From: Acanthornis magna
Taxonomy: Eukaryota; Chordata; Aves; Passeriformes; Acanthizidae
Direction: 5' to 3'
Assembly (NCBI GenBank): GCA_036785705.1
Contig: JAWUZG010000970.1
Location: forward strand, 5,655,501 to 5,719,500
Length of the DNA: 64,000 nucleotides
The translations under genes and the position numbers were made by a program. Of this stretch, positions 34,941 through 46,946 are shown piece after piece (the first letter of the stretch is position 1; every line of letters starts with the position of its first letter). The notes below the pieces were generated by a model. That model was not told the DNA's origin, searched no databases, and saw only the letters and a list, made by a program, of their open reading frames with translations.

Positions 34941-37900
34941 GACCAAATAGATACTCTGAAGCACATGATAGACCCTATATGTTCTTTACCTAATAATTTT
35001 TTACTAACTGACTTTTCAAGCAGCATGTACTTTACATTTTCTGTTCTTTTTGGTTTTTAATATGCAGTTAGCATATTGAATGCCAAAATGAAGATCAGCT
35101 GTAATACCACTGGTAAACCTCTCTTCTGCTGCAGCATAGACATCTGGAGATTGGCATTTAAGTAGTCTGTGGCATCCTTTCACCTTTAGGATGTTAGTAA
35201 ATAAAATGTCTATACATCATCTCTGAAGCTGTTACAAAGAGTTGTTAAAACTACTCGTGTATTTTGAAATATTAAGAGAATGCAATACATGGTTTAGTCC
35301 CTTTGATCAAAGCATAAAATAGTACATGGCATTTAACTGTTTTTTTTCTTGGGCAGGTCATATTTTATCTTCTATTTTTTCTCCACCCTCAAAATACACA
35401 GGGTTGGAAAGAGTGGGCACAAGAGCCTTAAGGCTAGGGCAGCCCAGAAAACCATGTTTGATAGTTTTTTATCTCCTCTCTTGAATAATGCCATCAATCC
35501 TTCTCTGAAGTTTCATATGAGCAGTTCAGGTTGATTCCAGTGACAATCAAAAAATACCTTTGATACTGTGTGCTTGCATGCATTTTTCATTAGGAGTCAA
35601 TGTTTCCCTCTGCGGACAGAACAAAAGAGGCAACAGAAAATTGTTAACTTTACACAGCCCACATAATAAAAAGCTAGTGTCAGCAATTTTGCCCTTACAG
35701 TGCAGAGCTGTCAGGAAATCTTTAGATCTTACAAATTTTAAAAATATTTTCATCTTTGTTCTTTCTTTTCTTTTCCCCCCAACTCTGAGCCTTCTTTTTG
35801 TAGTGTTCTGTAGGTCATCTTTTGCAATGTGCAAAAAATTTTATTTTTAATTTCATTTTCAAATGACAGCACAGTGACAAAGTCGTTTGAATATTCTACA
35901 AGTAGTTCTTACGGTATAAATTGTAAGGAACACAAAATTATTATGGGTAGTAGAAATTTTCCCATTGAAATTCTTTTCTAAGTTGAGAACAAAATGCATT
36001 TTCAACTGAAAAGTTCCTCTTAATGCATAAAGCATTGAGAATATTTTTTCAATTAATTTTATCCTGTCCTGAAATTATTTTCATTATACTATTAATTGAC
36101 AGCAAAATCAACAAATTTTACTTCTCACTCTTTTGTGAGCCCCTTATTTAAAAAGCCTGAGTTTCCAGCATAAAATCAGGTATTTCATTTTTATAACTTT
36201 AATTAAACATTTCTACTGGAAGTTAATTTTCCATTTAACTTCTATGCATTAAGCAAAATACTTCGGCAGCCTAATTGACGTAAGTCCAGAATAACATCTG
36301 TTCTCAAAACTAACAAAAATATTATTTTCCCCTTTTAAGTCAGAAAGTTGTGGTGAAAAGCTGCTGATTTTTTCAAAGACATATTTTTAGGTAAGTACTA
36401 GAAGCTCAACAAAGGCCTACTTCAAAGTATAGGTAGCTTTCCTTTCTTTGCTATCTTATGTAATTTTGTGAAACAAGGTCTACCATTCTGCCCCTATTGA
36501 TTATTTATCTTACGTTTTTAAAAACAAAATTTCTATGTTTTGTTTGCAATTTGGTCAGCTCCTCGGTCTTTACTGTTGTCTGACACTACCAATGAAATTT
36601 TGGAGTGCTTGGCTTAGGAGGTGGTTCTGCATAGTGTTCAGACAGGAGAACTGGCCATCACAGCTGGCCCATAGAGGAATCCAGATACAACCTTGAGGGA
36701 AGTTAATAAAAAATCCAGATATGGTGAGGGAGTTTCAAACAGGAAAAAAAAAGAATAACCAAATACTGTTGCAAAATTATGAATCAAACAAAGGTCTTAA
36801 TGTATGCTGGGCTGGATGACATATACCTTAGATATGGTATCTTGGGCAAATATGCATGCTTCTTCTAGAGTACTTCTGACTCAGAAGATGACTTTAAATT
36901 GCCTCAATCTATGAGTTAAAAGGGACAGGTGGGGTGGTATAGGAGAACAGAGTCTGAATATTGCTTCAGTATCTTTGAAAGCCACCTGTGTATAGAAGCA
37001 TTGAAAATATCTCGAAAGAACTGACCAAGGATTTGGGTTTGTTCTGAATACAACTGCTCAATTAGAGAAACAAGAGAAACAACATTTACACCTGTGAAAT
37101 GGAGGCCTAAAAGGGTAGATGAAAGAGTGTTTGTTGCTAAACTGTAAAGAAGACATCAGCTGTGTTACAGGGAGGAGGGTAGATTCAGGGACATCAGAAA
37201 ATCATTGTTTTAAGGAGGAGAGAGTGAGCAGAATCAAAGAGGACATCTGTGTAAAGAGAAGGTTGCTGCAAACATTGTCACTTCTGATAGGATGCAGATA
37301 CATCTGTCTCTGGCTAACATCTGGCTGATATCTCCAACATCATGCTAACTTGGCCCTGCAGCTGTCAGTCCTTGATGGAATAGACAATCTGGTTGACTGA
37401 CTTCAGACTGGTGCAGGTATCCCAAGGCAGAATGGAGGATGAGATGAGAATCCAAAGTAATCTTGCAAACAGAACCAACAAGGTCAAAATCAGTAAAAAT
37501 GAACCAAAGCCAACAGTACAAGGTGAGGCCAAGGAAGAATTTCACTTTGTCATGTCCAAGAGCTAGTGGAGAAATGTTTGTGGAAATATAGAAGATAAAT
37601 TACTCAAGCCAGAGATATTGACATCTCAGCTGTTGTCCTTTGTATAGCTTTTGTCAACAATTCTTTGAAAATACACAGAAGATGTACACAGAGGTTCAGG
37701 GAGAAAAATTATACATAGCAAAGGATTGAGGATTTTGGGTTTTCTTAGACCAGAAAATAAAAGATTCCTTTTAAAGATGCTGTTAAAGATTGCTTTTAAA
37801 GATGGTGGTGATCAACTGTCTTCATCTGGCTGTAGGACAACAGCTTAATGTGAAGAAAAATTTGGGCTGCTTATTAGGAAATATGTTGCCTTTAATGATA

Positions 37901-38897
37901 ACAAAGCAGTGAAATGGGCCACTGAGTCATGGAATATTTAGATTGTGTTTTATTTACTTGTGTTTCATAGAACAGGCCTGACCGATGTGTCAGAGTTGCT
38001 ATGGCTATATGTATCCTGTTTCAGTGCAGAAATATGGAAAAAAATGATGTTCTGAGGTCTATTACTCCACACAATTTTGAGGTACAAATTAATCTTTATC
38101 TGAAGGAAAAACTCAGAGGGCAATAAGGGCAATTTAAACATAAGTCTTTTCACAGCTTTATGCTGTTTAGAGGACCAAACCTTTCTTACAGTCTGCCAAG
38201 ATGGATCAAGCTCCTGTATAAGGAAGGTAGATCAGAACCTCTTTCAAAGTGGAAGATGCTGTAAACCACTAAATGCTGTAACCTACTAAATAATACAAAG
38301 TATAAAAAACATATTAGCAGTAAAAATCTGATACTTCATATTATCCAATGGCAAGAAAATCAGACTAATGGACATACATGAGGGAGGGCAGATATCATTG
38401 GACTTTGCCTCAGCTCAGGACAAGATTTGGGAATTGGGTCAAAATCTTTGAATTCTCTGTGATTGTTTTATTTAGGAAGAAAATTTTTATTTATTTAAGT
38501 ATTTTTCTTGAAATATCAGTATTGTTCACTATTGGAAAAGGTGTTGTGAGGCCAAGTCACAGGATAAATGTGCTCTGGCAGCCTGCTATTTTATTTTCTT
38601 CAAAGCAACTTACCTGCAAACTCTGAGCCACCTAGATGACATGAAACAAAACTGAGCTGTGCATTACCAGATACAATGTATGAAAATTTCATTAAAACAT
38701 AGGTAATTTTCCCTGGGAAGGGAAATAGCCTGAAAACACTGCTTTTGACAGAGCAGGGGAAAAAGCAAAATAGTATCAGTATGATAAAACAAAATAATTA
38801 GTTTCAGGCACAGAAGTGTGTTCTATCGTCATTCCATGGATAGCAAACTTGGACCAGTGGCTCCCTAGTTCTGCACATACCTCAGATATATAGCCAC

Positions 38898-38951
38898 ATA
38901 CATAAACATACACACACACATATACACATATATATTCATACTTATATATAG
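38898..38951. repeat. (CA)n/(TA)n mixed dinucleotide tract
   Basis: Alternating purine-pyrimidine sequence made of CATA, ACACACAC and TATATA blocks. It is imperfect and short. Confidence 0.8.
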
Positions 38952-41900
38952 TCAGGAAAAATCAAATTATGTATTAATTATTGCTTAATAGTGTGTGACA
39001 TGGTAATAGCAAAGTCTGAAGAAGTGCATCCTCGTGTAGGTGGGATCGAAGCTGCATAGTAGCTTTTAATGCATGTGAAGACTTAACATTTTCATGGTGA
39101 AATTATTAGAACTGTGGGGTGTCATGATCACCAGAAATACTGAAACTTCCTGTCTAGTGGGCTTGTGTCTCTTGTTCCAGTTGAGTAGTCTGTGTTGTGA
39201 TGGATTATGCCCAAGTTCAGCCTGCAAGAAAACCTTCATTTCCACCACCCAGGATTCCAGTGAGTCCACATGTAGAAAATACATTGATGGAAAAAGGAAT
39301 TATTCTATCATTTGAAGTAAGATTTGCAATAGGGATATTGGTAAGGGAGTTTTTCTATGCTGAATGTCAATTCTTTGCTGTTTCTAAGAAGCATGGCTGC
39401 GCATAGTCTTTACTCCCTTAGGAGCACTGTAAAGTTTGTGTCTCCTGTCATAATGAGTTTCAGAGTATTTTCATATAATAAATAATATTTCTGGTTATGG
39501 TGTTTTTTCAGAAGTTTTCTGGTTTTCTTCTAGAAGCAATTTTTGAACCCAAATAGAAATGACAGACATATCCTCCCCAATGCTTGGCACCTTGACTGTA
39601 GACTTTTTTCAAGCTGATTGGTATGTCAGAAGAGAGCTCAGTGTCTGTTCAACCCATGGGAACACTATATGTAAAATTTAGTGATCACACAAAGTTGAAA
39701 TTTTGGTCCATGAGTTGTGACTTGACTCAAGGGTATTTACATAAGGACTGAATTCATTGAGGTGATTTTAAATGAGAAGGAATCAGTTATAGACTGAAAT
39801 ACAATTGGAGTTCATCCCATATCATGAACAGTTTTGTGCATTTGATGTATTTAAAATAAAAAATAAAGAAAATCCCATAGTAATGAAAAGGGGATTTCTT
39901 TATTTTCTGAAACTTCAGATTTTTCATCCTCTAAACCACTGCCATGGTTTGCTAATGAAGGTCTGTTTTAGTATATGACAAGTTGCAAAAGCCAGTTCAT
40001 AAATATTTATCTTGCACAGTCTTGAATCTGAATACTGGCATTAACTCACTTTTGAATGAAATTAAATTATTGTAGGTTTTAGGCAAAATATGAGCCACTG
40101 GAATTGTTAATGCCTGAAGGGAAACATTTTAAAATATTTTTCAAGTTCTTTGATTTTTGTTGAACTCTTTGCTTCCTTGGTTGCAATGCTCTTTCATGCT
40201 AAACCAGATTTTTGAGCATCCACAGGGAGGCTGTACCTTCCTTTGCTCCCATAGGGGAGAGGGATAAAACAATAGTGTAAAACACCCTGTCATTTATGAT
40301 ATTTTTGTCATTTAGAGACAGACTTATTTCTCCCTAAATTTTGGTCTGTTGGGCATTATTAATATCTCTCACTACTTGACACCATGCAAAGCTAGAGAAC
40401 GTGTCACACAACTTGATCTGTTGTGACATGGCATGATGTCAAGATTTAACTTTTGGGACCTCTTCAGGGGGGAGCTGGGAGAATCCAAATAGAGATTTCC
40501 AGCCTTAAGATGTTATTTGCTAGGAGTGCTATCTTCAGTTACAATCAGCATGAGTAGTTTGCAGGTAGCATACACTTGGTTTCCTTCTCACAGAAGAGTG
40601 TGACACTTCCAATGGCTGTTTGTTTGCAGTGTCTGGACTGTGGGTGAGATTCTAGCTTTCAGATCAATTATGAGGAGAAAAGGACTTCTTCAAGCCTGGT
40701 ATGGGCTCACCCTGCTCTGACAGTCCTTGGGAGATGCAGAAGGCACCAGGCTTGGTGGTATATCTGTGAGCTACTCCTAGCATAGGACTCTATCTCAAAG
40801 CACAATACAGCCCTTAATTATTTATTTTGAGTGTGAATCATTTATTGACTTGAACACTATTGTCTCCTGCCAAGACTGGAATGATTTTATGTGTTGATTG
40901 CTCACAGTTTTGCTCTCAGGCTTTGATTGTGATGTCTGAATCCAGGGAACATATTTTAATTCCAGTCAATGGGTAATTCCCAGAGAGAAGTGTGTGGGCA
41001 TCAAGAACAGGATGAACCTAGTTGCATGAGCCATAGATACAGTCAGATGAGTGAGATATTTATTGAATAAATACTCCCTTTGTTTTAAAGACCATGGAAT
41101 AAAGATGGTGGGATAAGCTGAGGAGAATTGTATGATGGATTACTAAATACATGCCCATAATGAGTCTCACATTGCTCTGACGTATCTGTGCTGCTTCACT
41201 AAAGCACAGTGGTGTGATGTGGGTGGGCCTAGCCAGCTGATAATCCTGTGTTGAAAGTTGCTAAATAGCTGTGATCTTAAATAGCAAACATGCTCCAGAC
41301 ATTAAACAAACATGTTTTCCCAGTACCAGCTTGCTTAAGGACTAGGTGTGCTTGCTTGTTCACCCCAGTGTGGTCTTGCTGACTCGGGACCCTTACAAAT
41401 GAGGTTTATTTCACAGCTTCCTGTTACTCATAAAATATTTTTCTAGCATTCCTGTAACCCTGTTGACCTCCTCTTGAATGGGGAAAGAATTTGAATAAAA
41501 ATGTCATGGTAGAAGTCAGGTGGAAATAGTAAATATAACTGGAAAATTACCCCTTGAGCAGTGGTTTGTATAGAAACATTGTAGGTCTTATGTTACTGTA
41601 TATACTTTCTGAGATGAAATATAATTGAAAGTGTAAATTTTCACTGTAGTTTACAGTACTTACCACTTTCTCCCCTTGTAAACATCAAAGGGAAGTGAGT
41701 CAAATTGAAAGGGTTTATGTGAATGAAATATTGTAATATTGAAACAACTATCTACAAGGATATTTTGAAATGTTGATTCATTTTCCGCTACTTTGAAGAA
41801 TTTTGTATGCCTCTCTTCAAATGACCAGATCTTTATTGATTTTATTCATATGGTTTTTCTTTCTATTTTTAACCAAAAATAGTCAGACTCCAATAGAAAA

Positions 41901-42708
41901 TAAGGAGGAACAACAGTTCATTGGTGGGATGCATTTAAGGTACAGATACACACTCTTGAATCAGCACTGAGCCTCTAGTGAATGCTGGCTGAGCTGTATG
42001 GCTCTGTCTGGAGCACTGTTTCTCCTGTGCTTGAAATCAGAGGTGTAAAACACAAATACTAAAGCCGGTGGAGATAAACAGAAGAGGGAAGAATCATCTT
42101 CTGCAATCTATCTCCTCATTTTGTGTGTTCTTTCCACCTGACATCACAAAGTTAAATTATCTGGCACCTTGTCCAGGTTTTTTTCATCCAGAAGCTTAGA
42201 AACATCCAGCGTTCTATATGTGTCTGTCAAATCATCTCTAGTAGGCTTATGGCAGGAAATACAATTTTTTAAACTGTATTTTGATGATTTCATGGCAGTC
42301 TTTCTTCAATGTCCTCACACATGTTGGTTTCCAGAACAGGTGGTCCAAAGTGGTCCTTTCTGGTATTTGTGTACCAAACACCGGAATCCAAGCCTGCTTT
42401 TTCAGGGATGTGTTCCTAATACCTGCTTGGGATTGCATTTCAATTTGTTTGTTTTTCCTAGGACCTTTAGCACATTATTCAGTGAGCTTTAATATAAAAC
42501 AATGATTTTATCTCCAGGTTTCTTTGGAGAAAGCAGCTACACTGGAAGAGCATGTGAGCTAGGCCATTTGGGGTATCTGCTCTGTGCTCTTCAGCATTGC
42601 GTGGTGGTATCCAGCTCTCTGTGCAAGTGTCTGAGAACCCACTGTGCTGTGTGGATAGCACCCCATACTTTCGCTTCTCTAGTTTCACTGAAGTACTTCC
42701 ATACAGAT

Positions 42709-43537
42709 TGTCTTGGTTTAGAGACAAGTTTAGGACAAAACGCTCTGGAATAAGTGTTTCCTCTAAAGAAAAGGGCTTCAGCAAATCCCTTTCTGCCAAT
42801 GAGAAAATGAGTATCAGTCGGTGAAAGTGAAAAAACCCAACTGTTTATTAACAAAGTGCCCGCATGACACAGGAAAAAAAATTAATAAATGCTAGATATT
42901 GAACTGTCAGAACTTTACCCCCCACACACACCCCCGCCCACAGCAGAACCAAAAAAAAACCCCAATATGCCAGGGAAGAAACAAACTGGCCAACGATGTG
43001 GCAGGAAAGAACAAAATGGCACCCAGCTTTTGTCTCGGGGAAGAAGTAAAAAAAGTTGTGCAGCAGCTTAGAAAAAAAAGCTGATGGGAACCTAGTAAAC
43101 CTCCGATGTTTGTCTCCTCCTCACAGCAGATGAAGCTGGTGGATTTTGGTGTTTTTTCTCTTGTTGGTTCAGCTTTTCCCAAGGTCTGGGGCCAGGTGGA
43201 GTGGCTTCTGCAGGTCCCAGCCGACTGTCTCCCATCGATTGTCTGATCTTGAACCAAAACCAAGCTGAACAGTTCAAGAAAAAAATAAAAGCTGCTGAAG
43301 GATTGCTGCTGCAGTCCAGGGAAAGAGGAAAAAAGAAACTTCTTGCATAAGCTAACAAAAAACCCAAGCAACAAAGTAACGTCTGTCAGCACCAGAACGG
43401 AGCAGACCCAGGAGTGAGGCTTTGAACAAAACCTGTGCAGAAGCTCCCTTGGACCCACCTTAAAGTTTCTGCAGCCATTTCTGGGCATAAAGCACATGAT
43501 CAAGAATAGAGAATCATAATAATATCACCCCAAGACA
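42709..43537 (-). mobile_element. ERV LTR of a second type, copy A (minus strand)
   Basis: This is an 829-bp unit with inverted termini: TGTCTTGG at 42,709 and CCAAGACA ending at 43,537. On the minus strand it therefore starts TGTCTTGGGG and ends TAAACCAAGACA. AATAAA on the minus strand (complement of 42,844-42,849) lies about 135 bases before its 3' end, as expected of an LTR. The 3' part aligns with the 3' part of copy B, but the 5' halves diverge. The flanks (CAGAT left, AGCTC right) do not give a clear duplication, so the solo status is uncertain. The 198-codon open frame at 42,907-43,503 is inside the LTR and not a protein gene. Confidence 0.7.
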
Positions 43538-43878
43538 AGCTCCTCATCACCAAGGGTAAATGCAACCTTTCTGTAAACAGGAGAAATACACTGTTAGGCA
43601 CAGAAGAAAACTCAAACTGAAATTCATATTTTTGAGCAATTCTTACAATTCATGACTGAAGTACCAGAGTAGAATTACACAACAGCCCATATATTCTGGT
43701 TAGTATAATCCATCACTGGTGAGAAAAGGCTTACATTTTTACAGTATTGGCTCACATCCTCTGTAAATTTGTAGAAAGCAAAACCATTATCTGAAAGTAT
43801 ATAAATTTGAGTCACAAGTCTGTCTGTCCTCCATGCCCCCTCTTCCATGCTGCCTCAATACTTTGGACTCTGATCAGT
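43538..43878. other. Spacer between two related LTRs
   Basis: 341 bases of AT-rich sequence with no retroviral coding similarity that I can see. It is too short to be a proviral interior. Confidence 0.5.
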
Positions 43879-44486
43879 TTTTTTGGTTTAAAATAATCCA
43901 AGGGGAACATTGTAAAATAAGTTCTCCCCCTTTATTTCAAACCAATCCCTTTCCACCAATAAGAGGAAACAAAATACGAGTAGATATAAATGAAAAAATA
44001 ACAGTTTACTAACAAGCCAAACAGTAGCCGGCAAAGAATAACAGTAAATAATTGCTAGATACAAAATTGCTAAGTCTAAATCTCCCAAACACCACAAAGA
44101 AATTTAAAAAGATGGAATATCCCTCCCTTCCAAGATTGCAGCCTTCCCAGGTGACCATGTGGCTCAAAGGACAAAGGGAACATGGTGTCAACCCTCCCCT
44201 CCCCCTTTATCTCTCTGGTGGTGGCAATTCCTCTGGGCGGCTGCAGACAGGTGTTGCAAAATGTGCTCTGAAACAGATGGTTTTGATTGCGATGCAGCCT
44301 CTGCTCGTAGTGCTAGTGTTACAAGCAAGAGGCAAGAAGAATGCAGAGAAAACCCAAGCTTAAAGAGCCTGGGACACTCCCCCCACCCTGTTTCCATTTT
44401 CCAGCTGCAGGGTATTAAAGAGACAGTAACAATTTTTGGGCACAGATAGATATGGAATACAACAACATTTTGGGTTACCTACGACA
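43879..44486 (-). mobile_element. ERV LTR of a second type, copy B (minus strand)
   Basis: About 608 bp. The minus-strand 3' end (43,879-44,080) aligns with copy A: GGTTTA at the terminus, CCAATCCCTTTCCACCAAT against CAAATCCCTTTCTGCCAAT, then AACAGTTTACTAACAA and ATTGCTAGATA. The AATAAA of copy A is AGTAAA here. The far end reads CCTACGACA at 44,486, a plausible mutated CCAAGACA. The middle includes a T/C-rich block and an AGAGACAGTAACAA segment. Boundaries are less certain than for copy A. Confidence 0.6.
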
Positions 44487-45986
44487 GATGTACATTACCC
44501 TGTGAGACACTTCTCTCACTGTGCTGTGTTCCTGTTGTTTTTTTGTTAAATTTTAGCATACATGAAGGAAGAAAACTTGCCAAGAGACCATACCTGCATT
44601 TCTCAGAAAAGACCCGTCACTTGTACCCTAGATGTAATTACATAAAAAATATTTATAAAAATATTGTATGTGAAAGGCTAATGTATAGACAGACTATTCA
44701 CATTACCAACAAACAGCAGTAATTTTTAATTCTGATTTAAATAGGTTTAGATATTCCTCTGTGTTTACTTGAGGTTGAGGTTATATTTAAAGGAATAAAT
44801 ACTTTTTGAGAAGCAATTCAGACTATTTAACAGTGAGATAGTAAAATGCTGAAATAAGCCAGGAAAACTGAGATAACTTAAATGGAATATTTTTAAAAAT
44901 TTATTATGAGTTACTTTTTCAGGTTCCTCCTGACTGATTTATACACTGATAATAAATATTTCATGTGATTAGCTAGCAATTAGTGCTTCATAACTTGTTC
45001 AGGAAGAGTAGAAGCTTTTTATTACTACCAAGGATTTGAAAGCACTGTGAACAGCCACTGTGATCATTCTGAGGTTTGCTAAGTTCAGATAAAGAGCCTG
45101 AAGCCCTGATTTATTTATTCATAGCCTCTGCTTCAGAGGTGGAAAATAAAAAGGAATGGTGCAGGAAATAAAAAATAATGCAAAGCAATTCTTTGATAAA
45201 GTTTTCACCACAGTTTGTAATGCAATTTCCAGATCAGGTAGCTATTATTTGATTCTGTTAGGAATGTCATGTATTGATAGTTACTGGGGGTGGATTGATG
45301 CTGAAGCTCTTTTCTTTTAGAGTTGTCTTCATTGTCCTTCCCAAAAACCTCTTTGTTGTACAACCATGTGGTGAGAGATGCATAGCAAGAAAAGCGCTGA
45401 AACAAGATTTGCTCCTTAGTGTTAACTGGATCAAACAGTAGCAGGCTGTTCCTGAGAAGATAGGAGCCTCCTGTGGCTTATTCCCAAGAGAGACCTTACT
45501 AATATGAAACTCTTTAACTCTTGCATCAGCATGGGAGTGATTCCCTGTCATGAGAGGCTGGCTAGGACTGCTGTGATCGCACAAGAAGCTCTTCCTGTAG
45601 CAAATGATGATACCAAAGCGTGAGCACATCTAGTTACAGCTGAAGGAATTATTCATGTGGGAATAACATACAGTTGTGAATTTAATTTGATTTTCTTAAT
45701 CCTTTATGTTATAGAAGAGATAGTAATTTTTTTCAAAGTTAGTGTTTTGCTCTAGTATACTTTTAAAAAATCTCTTCAGTTATTTTTCTTTCAGGTTTGC
45801 TAACCTCCAAATTTAATATCTCTCTGTTGTATTCTGTGCTCACTCACTTGCCTATACACAGACTATATTTATTAAAAAGTCAGTTAAAATAAAAGTAATT
45901 TAACTGATCATGCAGTTTTTAAAAAAATTATTTATAACTTAGTTTGAATAAATTATCAGTGGGAAAAATATACTGTATTTAAACAG
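44487..45986. other. Intron 1 sequence, nothing recognised
   Basis: About 1.5 kb of AT-rich sequence between LTRs with no exon or identifiable repeat. Confidence 0.5.
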
Positions 45987-46946
45987 TGTTGGAGGTTGGG
46001 GGGGGGAAGTGGAATTTTTCCCATTCTGTTGCTAGGCAAGTAACGATCGGTACTTAGAGGACATTTTACTCTCACAAAAGAGACAAAGACTTTTTGGCTG
46101 GGCGGGCACGGGAACAAGAGATGGCAAGACTTGATAATGACACACGGACTCGCTCACAACTCTCGGAGGAGACAGCAGTGGAAGAAACGGCTCTCCGTTT
46201 TTTTTGGCTGCGACTGCAGGAAAAGAAAAGCCCGGCTTTGCACTAGTTCTTCTCTACCTGGTGGGTGAGTTCTCGGGGCACGGGACTCCAATCATCTCTT
46301 CCCCTCCGGGAGGGTGCATCTCCCAGCTGCACTGCAGCGGAACAGGACCCCCGCCTGCCACCACCCCGCGCCCTGCCTGCTGCCGCCCCCCACCCTGCCT
46401 GCCCCAACTGCGGAGTTTCCTGCCGCCTCCTCTGCTGGCTGGCCCGGGTGGGCTGACCCGGCCGCTCCATCTCCCGGCTCTGGGCTCTCTGCTGCGCCCC
46501 CCGTCCATCTGCGCTCCACCCTGCTCCAGCCCGTCGGCCATTTTGTGCGTGACACAGATCCAACCTCGCGCCACAGCGCCATCTGCAGCTTCCCGGGAGT
46601 CATCGCACCTGCCCTGCTGGTCTAGGAGCCCAACAGCGCCCCTGCTGGCCGTGACCGTGACTGCACCAACCGGGAAAGTGCCTGACAGCCCAGGGACATT
46701 TGCCACCGAGTTTTTTGGTTTTGTTTACTGTTTTTTTTACCTTGTTTACTGTTTTTTGTTACTGATTGTTTACCTCAGTATAGATACTAGTAAAAACAAA
46801 AAAACTCTTATTCCTTTTCCCATACCTTTGCCTGAGAGCCCTTGATTCTAAAGTTATAATAATTCGGAGGGAAGGGGATTCACATTCTCTGTCCTAAGGA
46901 AGGTTCCCACCTTCCTAAGCAGACACCTGTCTATCAAACGAAGGCA
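45987..46946 (+). mobile_element. Solo ERV LTR, copy 3 (plus strand, complete)
   Basis: This is a 960-bp LTR beginning TGTTGGAGGTTGGGG. It ends AACGAAGGCA, where the family consensus seems to be AAGACA. AACAG at 45,982-45,986 recurs at 46,946-46,950, sharing the terminal A, which is a probable 5-bp duplication. CpG sites in the middle are well preserved and it closely resembles copy 5, suggesting a fairly recent insertion. It is sense to AMPH. The middle reads open for 213 codons at 46,204-46,845 and in other frames on both strands, but this is a consequence of high GC. The CTCF-like motif is at 46,576-46,589. Confidence 0.9.
46576..46589 (-). promoter_or_regulatory. CTCF-core-like motif inside LTR copy 3
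   Basis: The minus strand reads GCTGCAGATGGCGC, identical to copies 1 and 5, with 12 of 14 matches to the CTCF core. A weaker companion (GCGCCCCTGCTGGC) lies about 58 bases to the right. Confidence 0.4.

Larger units (their letters stand above)
32336..42708. other. Long stretch of intron 1 with microsatellites only
   Basis: About 10.4 kb of AT-rich sequence without a supportable exon or transposon. It contains the three simple-sequence tracts listed separately (32,805, 34,818 and 38,898). A two-copy CTTTTTCTATGTG repeat lies at about 33,425-33,452. The open frames here are short and without similarity. Confidence 0.45.

Noticed and set aside
34618..35060. Phe/Tyr/Leu-rich open frames
   Set aside because: They are translations of the TTTTA microsatellite.
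42907..43503. 198-codon open frame on the minus strand
   Set aside because: It is contained in LTR copy A, with no similarity to a protein family and no splice or promoter logic of its own.
46204..46845. 213-codon open frame on the plus strand
   Set aside because: It lies wholly inside solo LTR copy 3. Similar frames appear in both strands of the CpG-rich middle of the other copies, and the product is low-complexity Pro/Ser/Ala-rich.
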